DNA of 61,167 nt from Richelia sp. CSU_2_1 (GCA_012034575.1 JAAUPF010000016.1:1-61167); one strand, 5' to 3'. Positions 9,485 through 18,375 are shown, counted from the first letter of the stretch. Translations and numbers: made by a program. The notes: generated by a model from the letters alone, not told the origin.

Positions 9485-11227
9485 GTGCTGTATCTAGCGG
9501 AAGTACAAAAACAGAAAAGCGGCTTTGGTCTCGGTGGCGGTAAAGCTGAACTGAAACTGCTAGCTTGTCAGCGGGCCGAACACAATTGGAGTGCTGTCCC
9601 AGGGGATGATGCGATTCCTGTTGAGGAAGCTAATAAGTTTAATGATGGGACGCTGGTGCTGGTTGAGCTGAGTGCGAACAAGCAAGTGCAGCGGATTCAA
9701 GAGGCGGCCCGCCAGTTGGTGAGCATTTTGCAAAATTTCTCGCGCTTGCAGGACAAGTTTAAGGATAAGGAAGAGGAAATCGAACAGTGGAAGGCTTCTC
9801 TAACTTTTTCGAGCCAGGAACTGAATCGCCGCGAAATGGAAATGCAGGCGAGGGAAGAGCAGTTGGCTCAAATGGAAGACGAGCTGGAACGCCTGGAAGC
9901 TCAACGTTCGGAAATTGAAAATACTCGAGATGAAGCTAACCGACTTCGGGATGAGGTCGATCGCAGCCGTCAAGAAATTGAGACGGCTTGGGAACAGTTG
10001 CGGGGCGAGCAGCAGCGGATCGAGCAGCAGCAGGCTCAGGTTCAGCAGGGAGCTGTAGTTGACGAGCAGCAGGCCTCTCGGATTCGGGAGTTGATCCAGA
10101 GACTGTCTGGGGCGGTTGCTGCGGCTCCTGGCTTGCGCGAGCAGTTGAATCAGTCTTTCGGCGTGGTGGCGGCCCAGCAGGCAATCTTGGATTTGCACTG
10201 GCAGCAGTTGGAACAAAAACGGGCTAATGCCCACCAGCAGCAAGAAGAAGTTGACAGGCAAAATCAAAACATCCAAAACCGCTGGCAGGAATGGTATCAA
10301 GCGACGGATGCTTTGACTGTCGCTCGATCGGACCTGCGCGCGCAACAAGGCACCCTCAGGGCGAAGGAGGAGCAGGCACAGTCGCTTTCGGCTCAGGTGC
10401 GGGCTGTTGAGGAGCTTTACGGGCAGGTTTCGGGGCTGGCTGCGGGTGCGGGTGCTGGAGGCACTGAGCCGAAGGTGGATTTGTCAGCTTTGGAAAAGAT
10501 GGCGATCGAGGAGTTGCAGTCTTTAGTGCAAAATCTGCAGCAGGATTTGGAAAAGGTGTCTCGGTTTGTGAACGATCAAGAGGAAGAGCTGACGCTCCAG
10601 CAGGAGACGATCGAGGAATTGCAAGCTAAGATTCAAGCTGCTAGCGAGTACGATCGCATGGCTTTGGAAAATGAAATGGCCGACGAGTTGGAAAGTTATC
10701 AGATGTTGAATGAAACTCTGGTGGGACAGCGGCTGCGGTTGCGGGAGAGGGAAAATGTTTTGAACCAGCATCAAACAGTGCTGTGGCGTCGTTTGGGTAC
10801 TGCGAACCCTCAAAAACAAGATAAAGATATCGATCTCGGGCCGGTCATCGCCCAGCTTAACGCCCAACGGGAGCAACAAGCTGGGGAACTCCAAAGCCTG
10901 CAGCAGCAAATTCAACAGTTGCGAGATGGAATAGCACAAAATGAGGGCAATGTCAACCGCCAAACAGGAGAACTTGAGGCGAAGCGTTACGAACTCAAGC
11001 AGTTGGAACAGAATTTATTCAATCAGAAAGGGGCTGTGGGGGAACTCTGGGGCAGGGTAAACCTTTATCAAGAAATGTTGCAGCCGGTGCAGGATAATTT
11101 GAGCGGGCTGCGTCAAAAGCTGGAATCTGTGGGAGGAGAGCTCGATCGAACTCAGCAATCTGGGGAGCAACAAGAGCGGATTGTTGCTGAATTGCAGCAA
11201 GCTCTTTCCAGTTTGATACAAAGTTAA
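9485..11227 (+). CDS. hmpF: HmpF-like coiled-coil motility protein
   Basis: A coiled-coil protein of about 580 residues. The N-terminus VLYLAEVQK followed by a short globular part (to about residue 85) and then nearly continuous Gln/Glu/Leu-rich heptads match HmpF, the filament-polarity factor of type IV pili in filamentous cyanobacteria. I prefer the GTG at 9485: AGAGG lies 7 bases upstream and the family begins at this point; an ATG at 9452 would add 11 residues. The gene is divergent from the PatA/CheW/MCP/CheA cluster, as expected for hmp loci, and ends 13 bp from the convergent tilS. HmpF is reported to localise dynamically at cell poles; that function is carried over from Nostoc and not shown here. 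Confidence 0.75.
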   Translation: MLYLAEVQKQKSGFGLGGGKAELKLLACQRAEHNWSAVPGDDAIPVEEANKFNDGTLVLVELSANKQVQRIQEAARQLVSILQNFSRLQDKFKDKEEEIEQWKASLTFSSQELNRREMEMQAREEQLAQMEDELERLEAQRSEIENTRDEANRLRDEVDRSRQEIETAWEQLRGEQQRIEQQQAQVQQGAVVDEQQASRIRELIQRLSGAVAAAPGLREQLNQSFGVVAAQQAILDLHWQQLEQKRANAHQQQEEVDRQNQNIQNRWQEWYQATDALTVARSDLRAQQGTLRAKEEQAQSLSAQVRAVEELYGQVSGLAAGAGAGGTEPKVDLSALEKMAIEELQSLVQNLQQDLEKVSRFVNDQEEELTLQQETIEELQAKIQAASEYDRMALENEMADELESYQMLNETLVGQRLRLRERENVLNQHQTVLWRRLGTANPQKQDKDIDLGPVIAQLNAQREQQAGELQSLQQQIQQLRDGIAQNEGNVNRQTGELEAKRYELKQLEQNLFNQKGAVGELWGRVNLYQEMLQPVQDNLSGLRQKLESVGGELDRTQQSGEQQERIVAELQQALSSLIQS

Positions 11228-11240
11228 GCAGATTTAAAGT

Positions 11241-12380
11241 TTAACAGATATCGAGGATTATTGCAGGATGTTCGACTCGGGCGATCGCTCCTCCGGGAAA
11301 CGGATCGGTTTGGGATTTGTTGGGGGCTGCGATTAAGTATGTGAGTTTTTCTATGCTGGCAAAACTCGGTGCTTCAGGCAATATTTGTTGCAGTAACTGT
11401 CGCATGGCGCGTCGCTGGAGGGCTAGATGCGCTTGGCGCAAAATCTGGCGATTTAACTCGATTGGAAGTTGAAATTTTACTGGTTCATTTATTGATTCAC
11501 TGTCTCCAATTTGAGACATTGCTTGCTTTAATAAGTCGCTGGCTGCAAGTTCGAGATATTCTACATCGGCGCGGAGGATTTCGGCTGTTTGGGCGAGTGC
11601 TTGTTGGGTTTTGGGGTTGAAATGAGTTTCTAAATAAGGCAATAATTCCGATCGAATGCGATTGCGCCTGTATTGCAAGTTTTGATTTGTCGAATCTTCC
11701 CAAATTGGGAGTTTTTGCTCTTGACAAAATTGACCTGTTTGTGCGCGAGTAATTTCAAGTAAAGGACGAACCAAGTGGATTTTAGATTTTAGATTTTGGA
11801 TTTTCGATTGAAGATTTTCATTAGATATTTCTGAATTTCCCAATCTACAATCGGCTTTTCCCAATCTAAAATCGTCTGAATTATCAAAGCTAAAATCTTC
11901 TAAGGGGCGTTTCCAAGTGAGTGAAGAAAGTCCATCAATGCCTGTGCCGCGTATTAAGTTGTAGAGGAGAGTTTCGGCTCGATCGCTCGCTGTATGACCT
12001 GTAATAATGTAAGAATAATTGTTAGCAACTGCGATTTTAGCTAAAGCTTGATAGCGCCACGATCGAGCTGCTGCTTCTGTTTTTGGAGGGATATCTGCTA
12101 TTGCTGCTAAATAAAAAGGTAATCCCCAATTTTCAGCTAAATTTTGTACGTGATTTGCATTGGCTTCCGAGTCGGGACGCCAGCGGTGATCGCAGTGGGC
12201 GATCGCTATTTCCCAATCCCATTTCGATCGCAAATCTAGCAGTAATTTCATCAAGCATAGAGAATCTTGGCCGCCGGATACTGCTACTAACAATCGCTGT
12301 TTTTTTGGCAGTATTTGTCTCTGCAACAGGGTGCGGTGCAGTTGAGCGTGAAGTTGCGTCCATTTTGATGATTCGGACAT
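11241..12380 (-). CDS. tilS: tRNA(Ile)-lysidine synthase
   Basis: Cytosolic ATP-dependent enzyme that converts C34 of the AUA-reading tRNA-Ile to lysidine. The PP-loop motif SGGQDS lies near residue 40, with HCDHRWR, TGHTASDRAET and the conserved RPLLEITR segment downstream. An open GTG start at 12428 adds 16 unlikely residues; the ATG at 12380 (MSESSKW) fits the family better, giving 379 residues. About 30 residues in the middle (SEISNENLQSKIQNLKSKI) are encoded by the ATTTTAG heptamer repeat and interrupt the domain before RPLLEITR. The C-terminal domain is shorter than in E. coli. Convergent with hmpF. Confidence 0.93.
   Translation of the reverse strand: MSESSKWTQLHAQLHRTLLQRQILPKKQRLLVAVSGGQDSLCLMKLLLDLRSKWDWEIAIAHCDHRWRPDSEANANHVQNLAENWGLPFYLAAIADIPPKTEAAARSWRYQALAKIAVANNYSYIITGHTASDRAETLLYNLIRGTGIDGLSSLTWKRPLEDFSFDNSDDFRLGKADCRLGNSEISNENLQSKIQNLKSKIHLVRPLLEITRAQTGQFCQEQKLPIWEDSTNQNLQYRRNRIRSELLPYLETHFNPKTQQALAQTAEILRADVEYLELAASDLLKQAMSQIGDSESINEPVKFQLPIELNRQILRQAHLALQRRAMRQLLQQILPEAPSFASIEKLTYLIAAPNKSQTDPFPGGAIARVEHPAIILDIC
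11772..11870. repeat. ATTTTAG-type heptamer repeat inside tilS
   Basis: Plus-strand TAGATTTTAGATTTTGGATTTT and related copies, read on the minus strand as the heptapeptide KSKIQNL. A T-to-G change in one unit (GGATTTT) avoids the TAA that a perfect repeat would place in this frame. Confidence 0.8.
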
Positions 12381-12553
12381 AATATTAAAAATCGAATTCG
12401 CGTTAAATATTTGGTTTATAATTAACACAGAGGGCGCAGAGAGTGCAGAGAGAGGGAGAGATTGTCAAGGAAATACTAAAGCTTAGAGATCGATCGCCCG
12501 ACTGGAAATGATATCGTACTCGGTCGATCGAACGCAAAGAGATTTGTTTTTAA

Positions 12554-12599
12554 TGAGGACTTTATTCCGATGAAATTGCGGACTGAAGTCCTCACTACG
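12554..12599. repeat. Dispersed AGGACT/AGTCCT palindromic repeat
   Basis: Contains GAGGACTTTATTCC and GGACTGAAGTCCTCACTACGAA. The same motif family occurs at 19725-19790 in two or three copies. Non-coding. Confidence 0.6.
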
Positions 12600-12620
12600 A
12601 ACCTGGTAGCTAGATGATTT

Positions 12621-13049
12621 CTAACTCCACATTCCCAAACTTTGAGGATCGTTATCCGGGTAACGAAACAGAGGAAAATTACTGCTAATTTCTGTTGAAT
12701 CGCTGTCGATTAATTCCGGTTCTACTTCAGTTGTGTCCGGGCTGTCTTCGCCGTAATTTGATGCTGTATCCCATTCGTCAGAGGCAGATGGCAACAAGGA
12801 TTGTGGTTCTTCTAAGTCAGATTCGATCGGGTAAAATTCCATGCGCATTCTGACTTTGCCTTTTGTCCAAGCTTTTCCGGCGCTTAAAAGTTCACAATCC
12901 ATGCCGTCTGCAAACAATCTTTCCTCTAGCAATTTTGCTTGCATAATTGTCATGAATTCGCTGACTTTGAACGTACACTGGTACATTAAAGATGTCGCAG
13001 GTGTAGATAGAACATCGTCTTCTTTGAGAAAAAGTGGTGTTTCTTCCAT
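12621..13049 (-). CDS. KGK-domain protein
   Basis: A 142-residue acidic protein. The centre (about residues 45-75) carries WTKGKVRMRMEFYP, the KGK signature of a small cyanobacterial family of unknown function. The C-terminal half is Asp/Glu/Ser-rich, probably disordered, and ends in PQSLGMWS. The ATG lies 68 bp downstream of another small gene on the same strand, so the two may be co-transcribed. No catalytic motif is visible. The KGK assignment is by motif recollection only. Confidence 0.7.
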   Translation of the reverse strand: MEETPLFLKEDDVLSTPATSLMYQCTFKVSEFMTIMQAKLLEERLFADGMDCELLSAGKAWTKGKVRMRMEFYPIESDLEEPQSLLPSASDEWDTASNYGEDSPDTTEVEPELIDSDSTEISSNFPLFRYPDNDPQSLGMWS

Positions 13050-13117
13050 GTTTGTTGTCCTCTTAGTAAATAAGTCACTTGTGTGTAGATTGATTATCGC
13101 GGTCAGCGATAAATATA

Positions 13118-13540
13118 TCAGCAGATTGGTACTGTTTCTTCAGGCTGTAATTTCCCAGGATGAACGTACCAATTTGGTTTTGGAGGTGCCGGTGCCAATG
13201 TTTCTAAGTGAGAGCGAACCATGATATTTTCGTAGTCTCGGATACTTCCTGCTCCCATACCTAACAAGCTTTCATTGCCAAATAGATTCCACAAGAATTG
13301 ATGTTGCTCGTCTGTGAGGGGAATATCTTCGAGTCTGGCAATATAAAATACTGCTAAAATGTCAAGTTCTTGGCGTTTGTTGCTCCATTGACACATTAAA
13401 TTAAAGGGGATACCTGCTGAATTTACGCGATCGATCGCTTCGTCTGGTGTGATGCCTCGCTTAGGAACTAGATTCAAACAAGCTGCTAATATCCAATGGT
13501 CTTTGGGGAGAAATCGCAGTTTGTGTTGCTGTTTAATCAT
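13118..13540 (-). CDS. Conserved hypothetical protein
   Basis: A 140-residue protein I do not recognise. The start is placed at 13540 (MIKQQHKLRFLPKDHW) because AGAGGAT lies 8 bases upstream; the frame is open 40 codons further, but that part has basic shadow-like composition. It has no signal peptide or membrane helix. Conserved-looking elements are a helical ITPDEAIDRV segment, a Leu-rich LDILAVFYIARLEDIPLT segment and a Pro-rich C-terminus. Just upstream of the KGK gene on the same strand. Confidence 0.6.
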   Translation of the reverse strand: MIKQQHKLRFLPKDHWILAACLNLVPKRGITPDEAIDRVNSAGIPFNLMCQWSNKRQELDILAVFYIARLEDIPLTDEQHQFLWNLFGNESLLGMGAGSIRDYENIMVRSHLETLAPAPPKPNWYVHPGKLQPEETVPIC

Positions 13541-13693
13541 CGGTTTTATCCTCTTCGCAAGTCCAGTAAATTCCGCCAGTACAATCGCTGTGGTGTTGCG
13601 CTCGACGTTCGTATTTGTCACAGCTTTGTCACAGCGCATTGGTGTCAACTTGAGAGTCAAACCTTTGATAAATCTAGTTTTTTCCCCAGTTGA

Positions 13694-13775
13694 GATCCCC
13701 CTAAATCCCCCTTAAGAAGGGGGACTTTCAAAGTGCTTCCAGTTCCCCCCTTCTTAAGGGGGGTTAGGGGGGATC
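13694..13775. repeat. MITE-like inverted repeat, GATCCCCCTAAATCCCCC family
   Basis: Arms GATCCCCCTAAATCCCCCTT and its near-complement ending GGTTAGGGGGGATC enclose an internal AAGGGGGACTTTCAAAGTGC core. The family recurs at 20605-20775 (tandem partial copies) and 57071-57150 (interrupted). It lies just after the ccsA stop and could also work as a transcription stop. Confidence 0.8.
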
Positions 13776-13787
13776 GAGATCTCTGGA

Positions 13788-14837
13788 TCAAAAAAACCAG
13801 CCGTAAGAATGCAAGCCTTTACCCAACAAATTGACGCCGAGATAGCAAATCCAAACTACCATAAAACCCGTAGCAGCTAAAATTGCGGGGCGTCTTCCCT
13901 GCCAGCCTTTAGTAATTCGGGCGTGCAAATAAGCAGCAAATACCAACCAAGTAATTAGTGCCCAAGTTTCTTTCGGGTCCCAACTCCAGTAAGAACCCCA
14001 AGCTTCGTTAGCCCAAACCGCACCGGCGATGATACCAACTGTCAGTAAAGGGAATCCCAAACCGATGATTCGATAGCTAATATTATCCAGAGTTTCTGCT
14101 AGATTCAATCGCTGGGGAGAGAGGGGTTCTGCTGTTTGCGAGGCGGTATTTGCGGGAGTTTCAACTGTGGCGAGGAGGACTGCTGTGTTGCCGCTGTAGC
14201 CGTTGTTGGTGTTGAAAGCTGCTTCACTCAGAAACTGTCCGTCGGCTGCGGGATTGGAGTCTTGAGGGCGCTGGAGGCGGTAATTTCCGTTGCGGCTGCC
14301 GTTAGTACCGATCGAACTTCCGGTGAGTTCGATTTTTTGACCTCGGGTGACGATCAAAAAGGCGATCGCCAGCAGCGATCCTACCATTAAGGTTGCGTAA
14401 CTGAGCATCATGACGCTGACGTGCATCATCAGCCAGTTGGATTTGAGGGCGGGTACTAGGGGTTCGGCCGATTGCATGGTGGCGGGGAGAGTCAGGGCGG
14501 CAAAGGCGGAAATTGCCATTGCTACGGGGGATGTGGCCGCACCTACCAAGCGCGATCGACTCATGTTTTCCGCGACGAGGTGGATGGCGGTGATTCCCCA
14601 AGTTAAGAAGAATAGGGATTCGTAAAGATTGCTGAGGGGGAAGTAGCCAGCTTCGATCCAGCGCGCGCCGAGTAAAGTGGCGATCGAAAGATTGGCAACG
14701 GCCATTCCTGCAGTTCCCAAGGCTTGCAGGTAGGGAATGCCGGGAAATGCTGCGCCCACCCAGTAAACCAGCATTGTCAAGAACAAGATGGCAAAGGAGA
14801 TGTTATCCAGCGTGTTCTGGAGTACGACCAGATCCAT
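13788..14837 (-). CDS. ccsA: Cytochrome c biogenesis protein (CcsA/CcsB, ResC type)
   Basis: System II cytochrome c maturation protein, the haem-handling membrane partner of Ccs1, in the thylakoid or plasma membrane. The tryptophan-rich WWD segment ([17 protein letters not shown], about residues 277-293) and multiple hydrophobic helices are clear; conserved His residues sit near MMHVSVMM and in GLHSYGWF at the C-terminus. I start at ATG 14837 ([12 protein letters not shown]), which has GGGAG nine bases upstream and matches the family N-terminus; an upstream extension of 40 residues is unlikely. A poorly conserved loop of about 80 residues (after TRGQKIEL) separates two helices, as in other cyanobacterial homologues. 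NCBI names often call this family CcsB. Confidence 0.92.
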   Translation of the reverse strand: MDLVVLQNTLDNISFAILFLTMLVYWVGAAFPGIPYLQALGTAGMAVANLSIATLLGARWIEAGYFPLSNLYESLFFLTWGITAIHLVAENMSRSRLVGAATSPVAMAISAFAALTLPATMQSAEPLVPALKSNWLMMHVSVMMLSYATLMVGSLLAIAFLIVTRGQKIELTGSSIGTNGSRNGNYRLQRPQDSNPAADGQFLSEAAFNTNNGYSGNTAVLLATVETPANTASQTAEPLSPQRLNLAETLDNISYRIIGLGFPLLTVGIIAGAVWANEAWGSYWSWDPKETWALITWLVFAAYLHARITKGWQGRRPAILAATGFMVVWICYLGVNLLGKGLHSYGWFF

Positions 14838-15008
14838 ATAAATTACTCCCGTAGGGTTTTTGTATTTATGTTTACCTAGATCGATCGTACTTGGCTTGGG
14901 CTGTTTTGGACGGGGAATCTTGGGGATGGGGGCGATCGACCGCATACAAATCCCCAAATTCCTGTAGGGGCGGTGCCCCCGTGCCCGCCCCGCCCCCGCG
15001 ATAAGATG

Positions 15009-15041
15009 CGATCGCCCTTATTCTGTGTCGGCGCGATCGAA
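15009..15041. repeat. Direct repeat, left copy
   Basis: 33-bp sequence CGATCGCCCTTATTCTGTGT... repeated at 15513-15545 with two changes. The pair brackets a TPR-tail fragment and the orphan parD. Confidence 0.75.
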
Positions 15042-15240
15042 CTATTCTTGAATTAATGCTTGAAATTTTGGGTGCGATCGAATGCTGTCAAAATCCGAGT
15101 CAGTTTTTGCCATTTCGCGGTATTTGTCAGGATTTAAATTGATGGCTTGCTGCAAGTTTTGAATGGATAAATCGGCGCGATCTTCCCGCGCATAACAGCA
15201 AACTTTATTATAAAATACATTGCGGTCATCGATCCAGTTG
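15042..15240 (-). pseudogene. C-terminal tail fragment of a TPR protein
   Basis: The last 60 codons (KVCCYA...NLQQAINLNPDKYREMAKTDSDFDSIRSHPKF) match the conserved tail of cyanobacterial TPR proteins. The upstream codons are antisense to parD and not TPR-like. A very similar tail is encoded at 16339-16440, beyond the frameshift of the large TPR gene. Most likely a duplicated fossil. Confidence 0.6.
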
Positions 15241-15273
15241 CTACAATATAGATATCCTAAATCTGTGGTGACG

Positions 15274-15504
15274 ATGAACGTTATTCTTGCCATACCAGAA
15301 GACCTGCAAACCTATATTGAATCTCAAATTAAGGCAGGGGCTTACACCAGTGCGGTAGAGTATTTTCTAGATTTGGTGCAGCAAGATCGCCACCGAAAAC
15401 AGGCACAAGTCAAGTTAGAAAATTTGTTGCAAGAGGGTTTAGATTCAGATAGCGAACCCGTGACGGCTGAATACTGGCAGAATTTGCGCGCATCGATCCA
15501 GTAA
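15274..15504 (+). CDS. ParD-like antitoxin, no adjacent toxin
   Basis: A 76-residue ribbon-helix-helix-type antitoxin: MNVILAIPEDLQTYIESQI, then AGAYTSAVEYFLDLV (the ParD/CC2985 pattern), a helical linker and a C-terminal WQNLRASIQ that normally contacts ParE. The ATG at 15274 is chosen because upstream codons do not look like the family. A ParE toxin should follow directly, but the next 70 bp hold only a 33-bp direct repeat and then the opposite-strand MazF gene. Either a solitary antitoxin or the remains of a module. Confidence 0.7.
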   Translation: MNVILAIPEDLQTYIESQIKAGAYTSAVEYFLDLVQQDRHRKQAQVKLENLLQEGLDSDSEPVTAEYWQNLRASIQ

Positions 15505-15512
15505 CAGAAGTT

Positions 15513-15545
15513 CGATCGCCCTTATTCTGTATCGGTGCGATCGAA
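15513..15545. repeat. Direct repeat, right copy
   Basis: Second copy of the 33-bp direct repeat at 15009-15041. Confidence 0.75.
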
Positions 15546-15573
15546 TGAAATGCTATCTATTGGCACCCTGTCA

Positions 15574-15915
15574 TCACTGAGTTAGAAAATTACATAGCTT
15601 TTCAGCAATTTGAACCTGTGTATCTGATGACAACTCACCTAACTCACGCTGAACAACAACTGTAGAAACAGTCACCAGTTGATGCAACCTAATAGCAGAT
15701 GATACCCGTAGCCCCGAAGCAGGAAAGTCAGGATGAGAAGCATCTAATACGATATCTGTTTCCAGTATATTTGTGGGCAGGAGACTTGTAATATAAGCAA
15801 GAATAACATGGCGTCGCGCTCCCAAAGGGTTAGTCAAACAAACTGCTGGACGCAGTTTGTTGACCGATAAATCATCATAGGGAAACGGTACTAGAAAAAT
15901 TTTACCCTTGGTCAT
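15574..15915 (-). CDS. MazF/PemK-family toxin
   Basis: A 113-residue predicted ribosome-independent mRNA interferase. The N-terminus GKIFLVPFPYDDLSVNKLRPAVCLTN has the family's beta-strand plus R-P-A/V-x-L pattern; downstream SGLRVSSAIRLHQLVTV matches the conserved S-x-x-x-x-x-x-L/I segment. It overlaps the 3' end of the antitoxin gene by 14 bp, the usual toxin-second arrangement. A substrate sequence cannot be predicted from this alone. Confidence 0.85.
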   Translation of the reverse strand: MTKGKIFLVPFPYDDLSVNKLRPAVCLTNPLGARRHVILAYITSLLPTNILETDIVLDASHPDFPASGLRVSSAIRLHQLVTVSTVVVQRELGELSSDTQVQIAEKLCNFLTQ

Positions 15916-16303
15916 GGAATGGTTTACCGTCAGCTATGGTATAAATGTCTTCTTCTAGGTCTAGAACCGAACCAAAATTAGGATCGATCGCTACTGTTTT
16001 AATCCATTCTGAGTCTTGGAATGGCTTGCCATCAGCTAAAGTGTAGATGTCTTCGGCTGAGTCTTGGAGAGAATCAAATGCTGGATTTGCGATCGCAGCT
16101 TTTAGCCATTCATATTCTTCTAGTTTTGCTTTGTGAATTAGGGCCGCTTCTAATGCTTCGAGTCGCTTCAGATCTGCATAAGTAATAATAGCAGCGATCG
16201 CCCTTCCTTCTTGTTCTATGACAATTCGTTCTCCGGTATCTTCAACGCGGGCGATGAGTTCGGGAAATCTGTCATTAGTTACAGTTACATTTAGTTGAGT
16301 CAT
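15902..16303 (-). CDS. Phd/YefM-like antitoxin with duplicated C-terminal tail
   Basis: A 133-residue antitoxin. Residues 1-55 form a Phd/YefM-like DNA-binding fold (RFPELIARVEDTGERIVIEQ, then GRAIAAIITYADLKRLEAL). The C-terminal part contains two tandem copies of about 33 residues, each with W-(L/I)-K followed by a NP(A/N)F motif and EDIYT(L/I)ADGKPF. Phd/YefM antitoxins more often pair with Doc or RelE/YoeB; here the partner is MazF-like. The protein would bind its own promoter and neutralise the overlapping toxin. Confidence 0.8.
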   Translation of the reverse strand: MTQLNVTVTNDRFPELIARVEDTGERIVIEQEGRAIAAIITYADLKRLEALEAALIHKAKLEEYEWLKAAIANPAFDSLQDSAEDIYTLADGKPFQDSEWIKTVAIDPNFGSVLDLEEDIYTIADGKPFHDQG

Positions 16304-16423
16304 CTTTTACCTCACTATTAATTATTCGATCGAACTATCTATCCTTGAATCAAGGCTTGAAATTGAGGGTGCGATCGAATGCTGTCAAAATCTGAGTCAG
16401 TTTTTGTCATTTCTCGGCATTCC

Positions 16424-17512
16424 TCAGGATTTAGGGCGAGGGTTTACTGTCAAGAAATTTTGAATTGCTCGATCGATAGAAGCTATTGCTTCTTCTAATC
16501 TGCCTAAATTCCCCAGTACAATGCCTCGATTATACCAGGATTCGTAATCGTTTGGTTGGATTGCTAAAGCGTTATCGTAGGAGGAGATTACTGCTTCTAA
16601 CTTACCTAAAATATACAGTGCAAGAGCTCGATTTTTCCATGCTTCGCAGCCGTAAATTTCAACTTCTAATGAGTTCGGGAAAGTTGTCATTTTAATTGCT
16701 TGGTCAAGAGAAGCATTTGCTTCTTCTAATCTTTCTAATTTACCTAGTGCAATACCTCTATTGTACCAAGCTTCGTGATTGTTAAGTTTTAACTCTAAAG
16801 ATTTGTTGTAGGATGCAATAGCTTCTTCAAACAAGCCTAAATCAACCTGTGCAACGCCTCGAAAAAACAATGCTTCGTCATCATTGTGATTGAACTCTAA
16901 GGCTTTGTCATAGGAGTCTATAGCTGCTTCTAATCTTCCTAATTTATACAGTGTAAATCCACGATTGTACCAGGCTTTATGGAAATCTTTTTTTAATTCT
17001 AAAGCTGTATCGTAGGATTTAATTGCTGCCTCTAATTTTCCTGATTGGTATAATAAAATACCTTTATTGTTCCACGTTTCGCAATCATTTGGTTTTAGAT
17101 CTAGAGCTTTATCGTAGGAGGCAATTGCTTCTTCTAATCTGCCTAAATTACCTAATGCAAAGCCTCGATTGTACCATATATTGTGCAAATTTGATTTGAT
17201 ATTTAATGCTTTATCGTAGGAATAAATCTCTTCTTCTAATCTGCCTAAGTTACCCAGCGCAATTCCCCGATAGCACCAAGCTTCGTGTTTATCTGGTTTT
17301 AATTCTAAAGCTTTATCGTAGGAGGAGATCGCTTCTTCTAATCTACCTAAATTCCCCAGTGCAATTCCCCGATTGTACCAGGCTTCGCAGTCATCTGGTT
17401 TTAATTCTAAGGCTTTGTCATAGGAGGCGATCGCTTCTTCTAATCTTCCTAATTTATCCAGTGCAATTCCCCGACTATTCCAGGCTTCGTGTTTATCTGG
17501 TTTGATTTCCAA
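16424..17512 (-). CDS. TPR-repeat protein, frameshifted at both ends
   Basis: 362 residues of about ten 34-residue TPRs with consensus AWYNRGIALGNLGRLEEAIASYDKAL. Upstream of the ATG the same TPR pattern continues in frame (HAWNIRGIALGKLGRSEEA) to about 17630, where a one-base loss separates it from the 17608-18375 frame. At the 3' end, near 16440, a second shift cuts off the conserved tail (EECREMTKTDSDFDSIRSHP) that reads on in another frame to a TAG at 16339. The ancestral gene was therefore probably one long frame from 18375 to 16339. TPRs form protein-binding solenoids. Either a pseudogene or sequence errors. Confidence 0.7.
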   Translation of the reverse strand: MEIKPDKHEAWNSRGIALDKLGRLEEAIASYDKALELKPDDCEAWYNRGIALGNLGRLEEAISSYDKALELKPDKHEAWCYRGIALGNLGRLEEEIYSYDKALNIKSNLHNIWYNRGFALGNLGRLEEAIASYDKALDLKPNDCETWNNKGILLYQSGKLEAAIKSYDTALELKKDFHKAWYNRGFTLYKLGRLEAAIDSYDKALEFNHNDDEALFFRGVAQVDLGLFEEAIASYNKSLELKLNNHEAWYNRGIALGKLERLEEANASLDQAIKMTTFPNSLEVEIYGCEAWKNRALALYILGKLEAVISSYDNALAIQPNDYESWYNRGIVLGNLGRLEEAIASIDRAIQNFLTVNPRPKS

Positions 17513-17607
17513 GGCTTTGTCGTAGCAGACGATTGCTTCTTCCGATCTTCCTAATTTACCCAGTGCAATTCCCCGAATGTTCCAGGCGTGTAAATCTGGT
17601 TTGATTT

Positions 17608-18375
17608 CTAAGGCTTTATCGTAGGAGCGATCGCCTTTGCATATTGTCCAGCAAAGAGATATAATAAAGCTTGTTCCTCGAACAACTCAGCTTTTTGTTC
17701 TAGTGTTTGCCCGTCTTCATCAATTAAAGTTTGAATTCTCACCAATTCCCGCTTGCGTTCTTCGGGAGTTAAAGCTAAGTAATCTTCCAGCTTCCTTCTT
17801 TCCAAACAAGCTGCGATCGATTCCAGTTGCAACAGTTTTTTATCCATCGAAAACTTAAATAAGCTCGATCGCCAGTCAAAAAAGTCCGGCGCGCGCTGAA
17901 TAAAATAATCAATAGCAAACTTAGGCACGAGAAACACGAAGCAAATTTGAAAATTATCTCGAAATCGCTCTCGCTGCTGGTTTAAATTAATTAAAACAGG
18001 CGGCACTCCCCGCCAACTGTAAGAATAAATATCCTTACTTTCCCATCCGATCGCCCTTTTTTCTTGTTCGTATTCATAAAACGAATATTCCAAACCTTTG
18101 ATAAACAAGATATTAATTTGAGCGCGATCGGGCAATTCTTCAATTAAATTGTAAAAATTATAAACCGCCTTATCCAACCGCAAAACCTCAATTTTCTTCT
18201 GGGGAATATCGCTCTTAACTCGCGAAATCAAGCGTTCTCCCTCGGCCGGCGAACACTCCACAAACAACAAGTTGAAGCCATCTGTCCGCTTAAGAGCCCG
18301 TACTAAAGCTTGATATTCTTCCTCCGGTTCTGCCGGTGGCGAATCTTCGTCCCAATCAATTACTTCTGAATTCAT
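17608..18375 (-). CDS. N-terminal domain of ATPase-partner TPR protein
   Basis: A 255-residue frame with no clear Walker A motif. It has an alpha/beta pattern (FNLLFVECSPAEGERLI, INILFIKGLEYSFYEYE, FQICFVFLVPKFAIDYFI) like a degenerate P-loop or STAND-type NTPase domain, and ends in the first TPR helix (LLYLFAGQYAKAIA). It overlaps the upstream ATPase gene by 4 bp, so the two are translationally coupled. The frame then shifts by one base at about 17630 into the TPR array. Aspartates or glutamates that would define Walker B are not evident. Function unknown; probably the effector or sensor partner of the ATPase. Confidence 0.6.
   Translation of the reverse strand: MNSEVIDWDEDSPPAEPEEEYQALVRALKRTDGFNLLFVECSPAEGERLISRVKSDIPQKKIEVLRLDKAVYNFYNLIEELPDRAQINILFIKGLEYSFYEYEQEKRAIGWESKDIYSYSWRGVPPVLINLNQQRERFRDNFQICFVFLVPKFAIDYFIQRAPDFFDWRSSLFKFSMDKKLLQLESIAACLERRKLEDYLALTPEERKRELVRIQTLIDEDGQTLEQKAELFEEQALLYLFAGQYAKAIAPTIKP

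Noticed and set aside
13118..13660. Longer N-terminus for the 140-residue hypothetical protein
   Set aside because: The start at 13540 has a good ribosome-binding site; the upstream 40 codons have basic, non-conserved composition.
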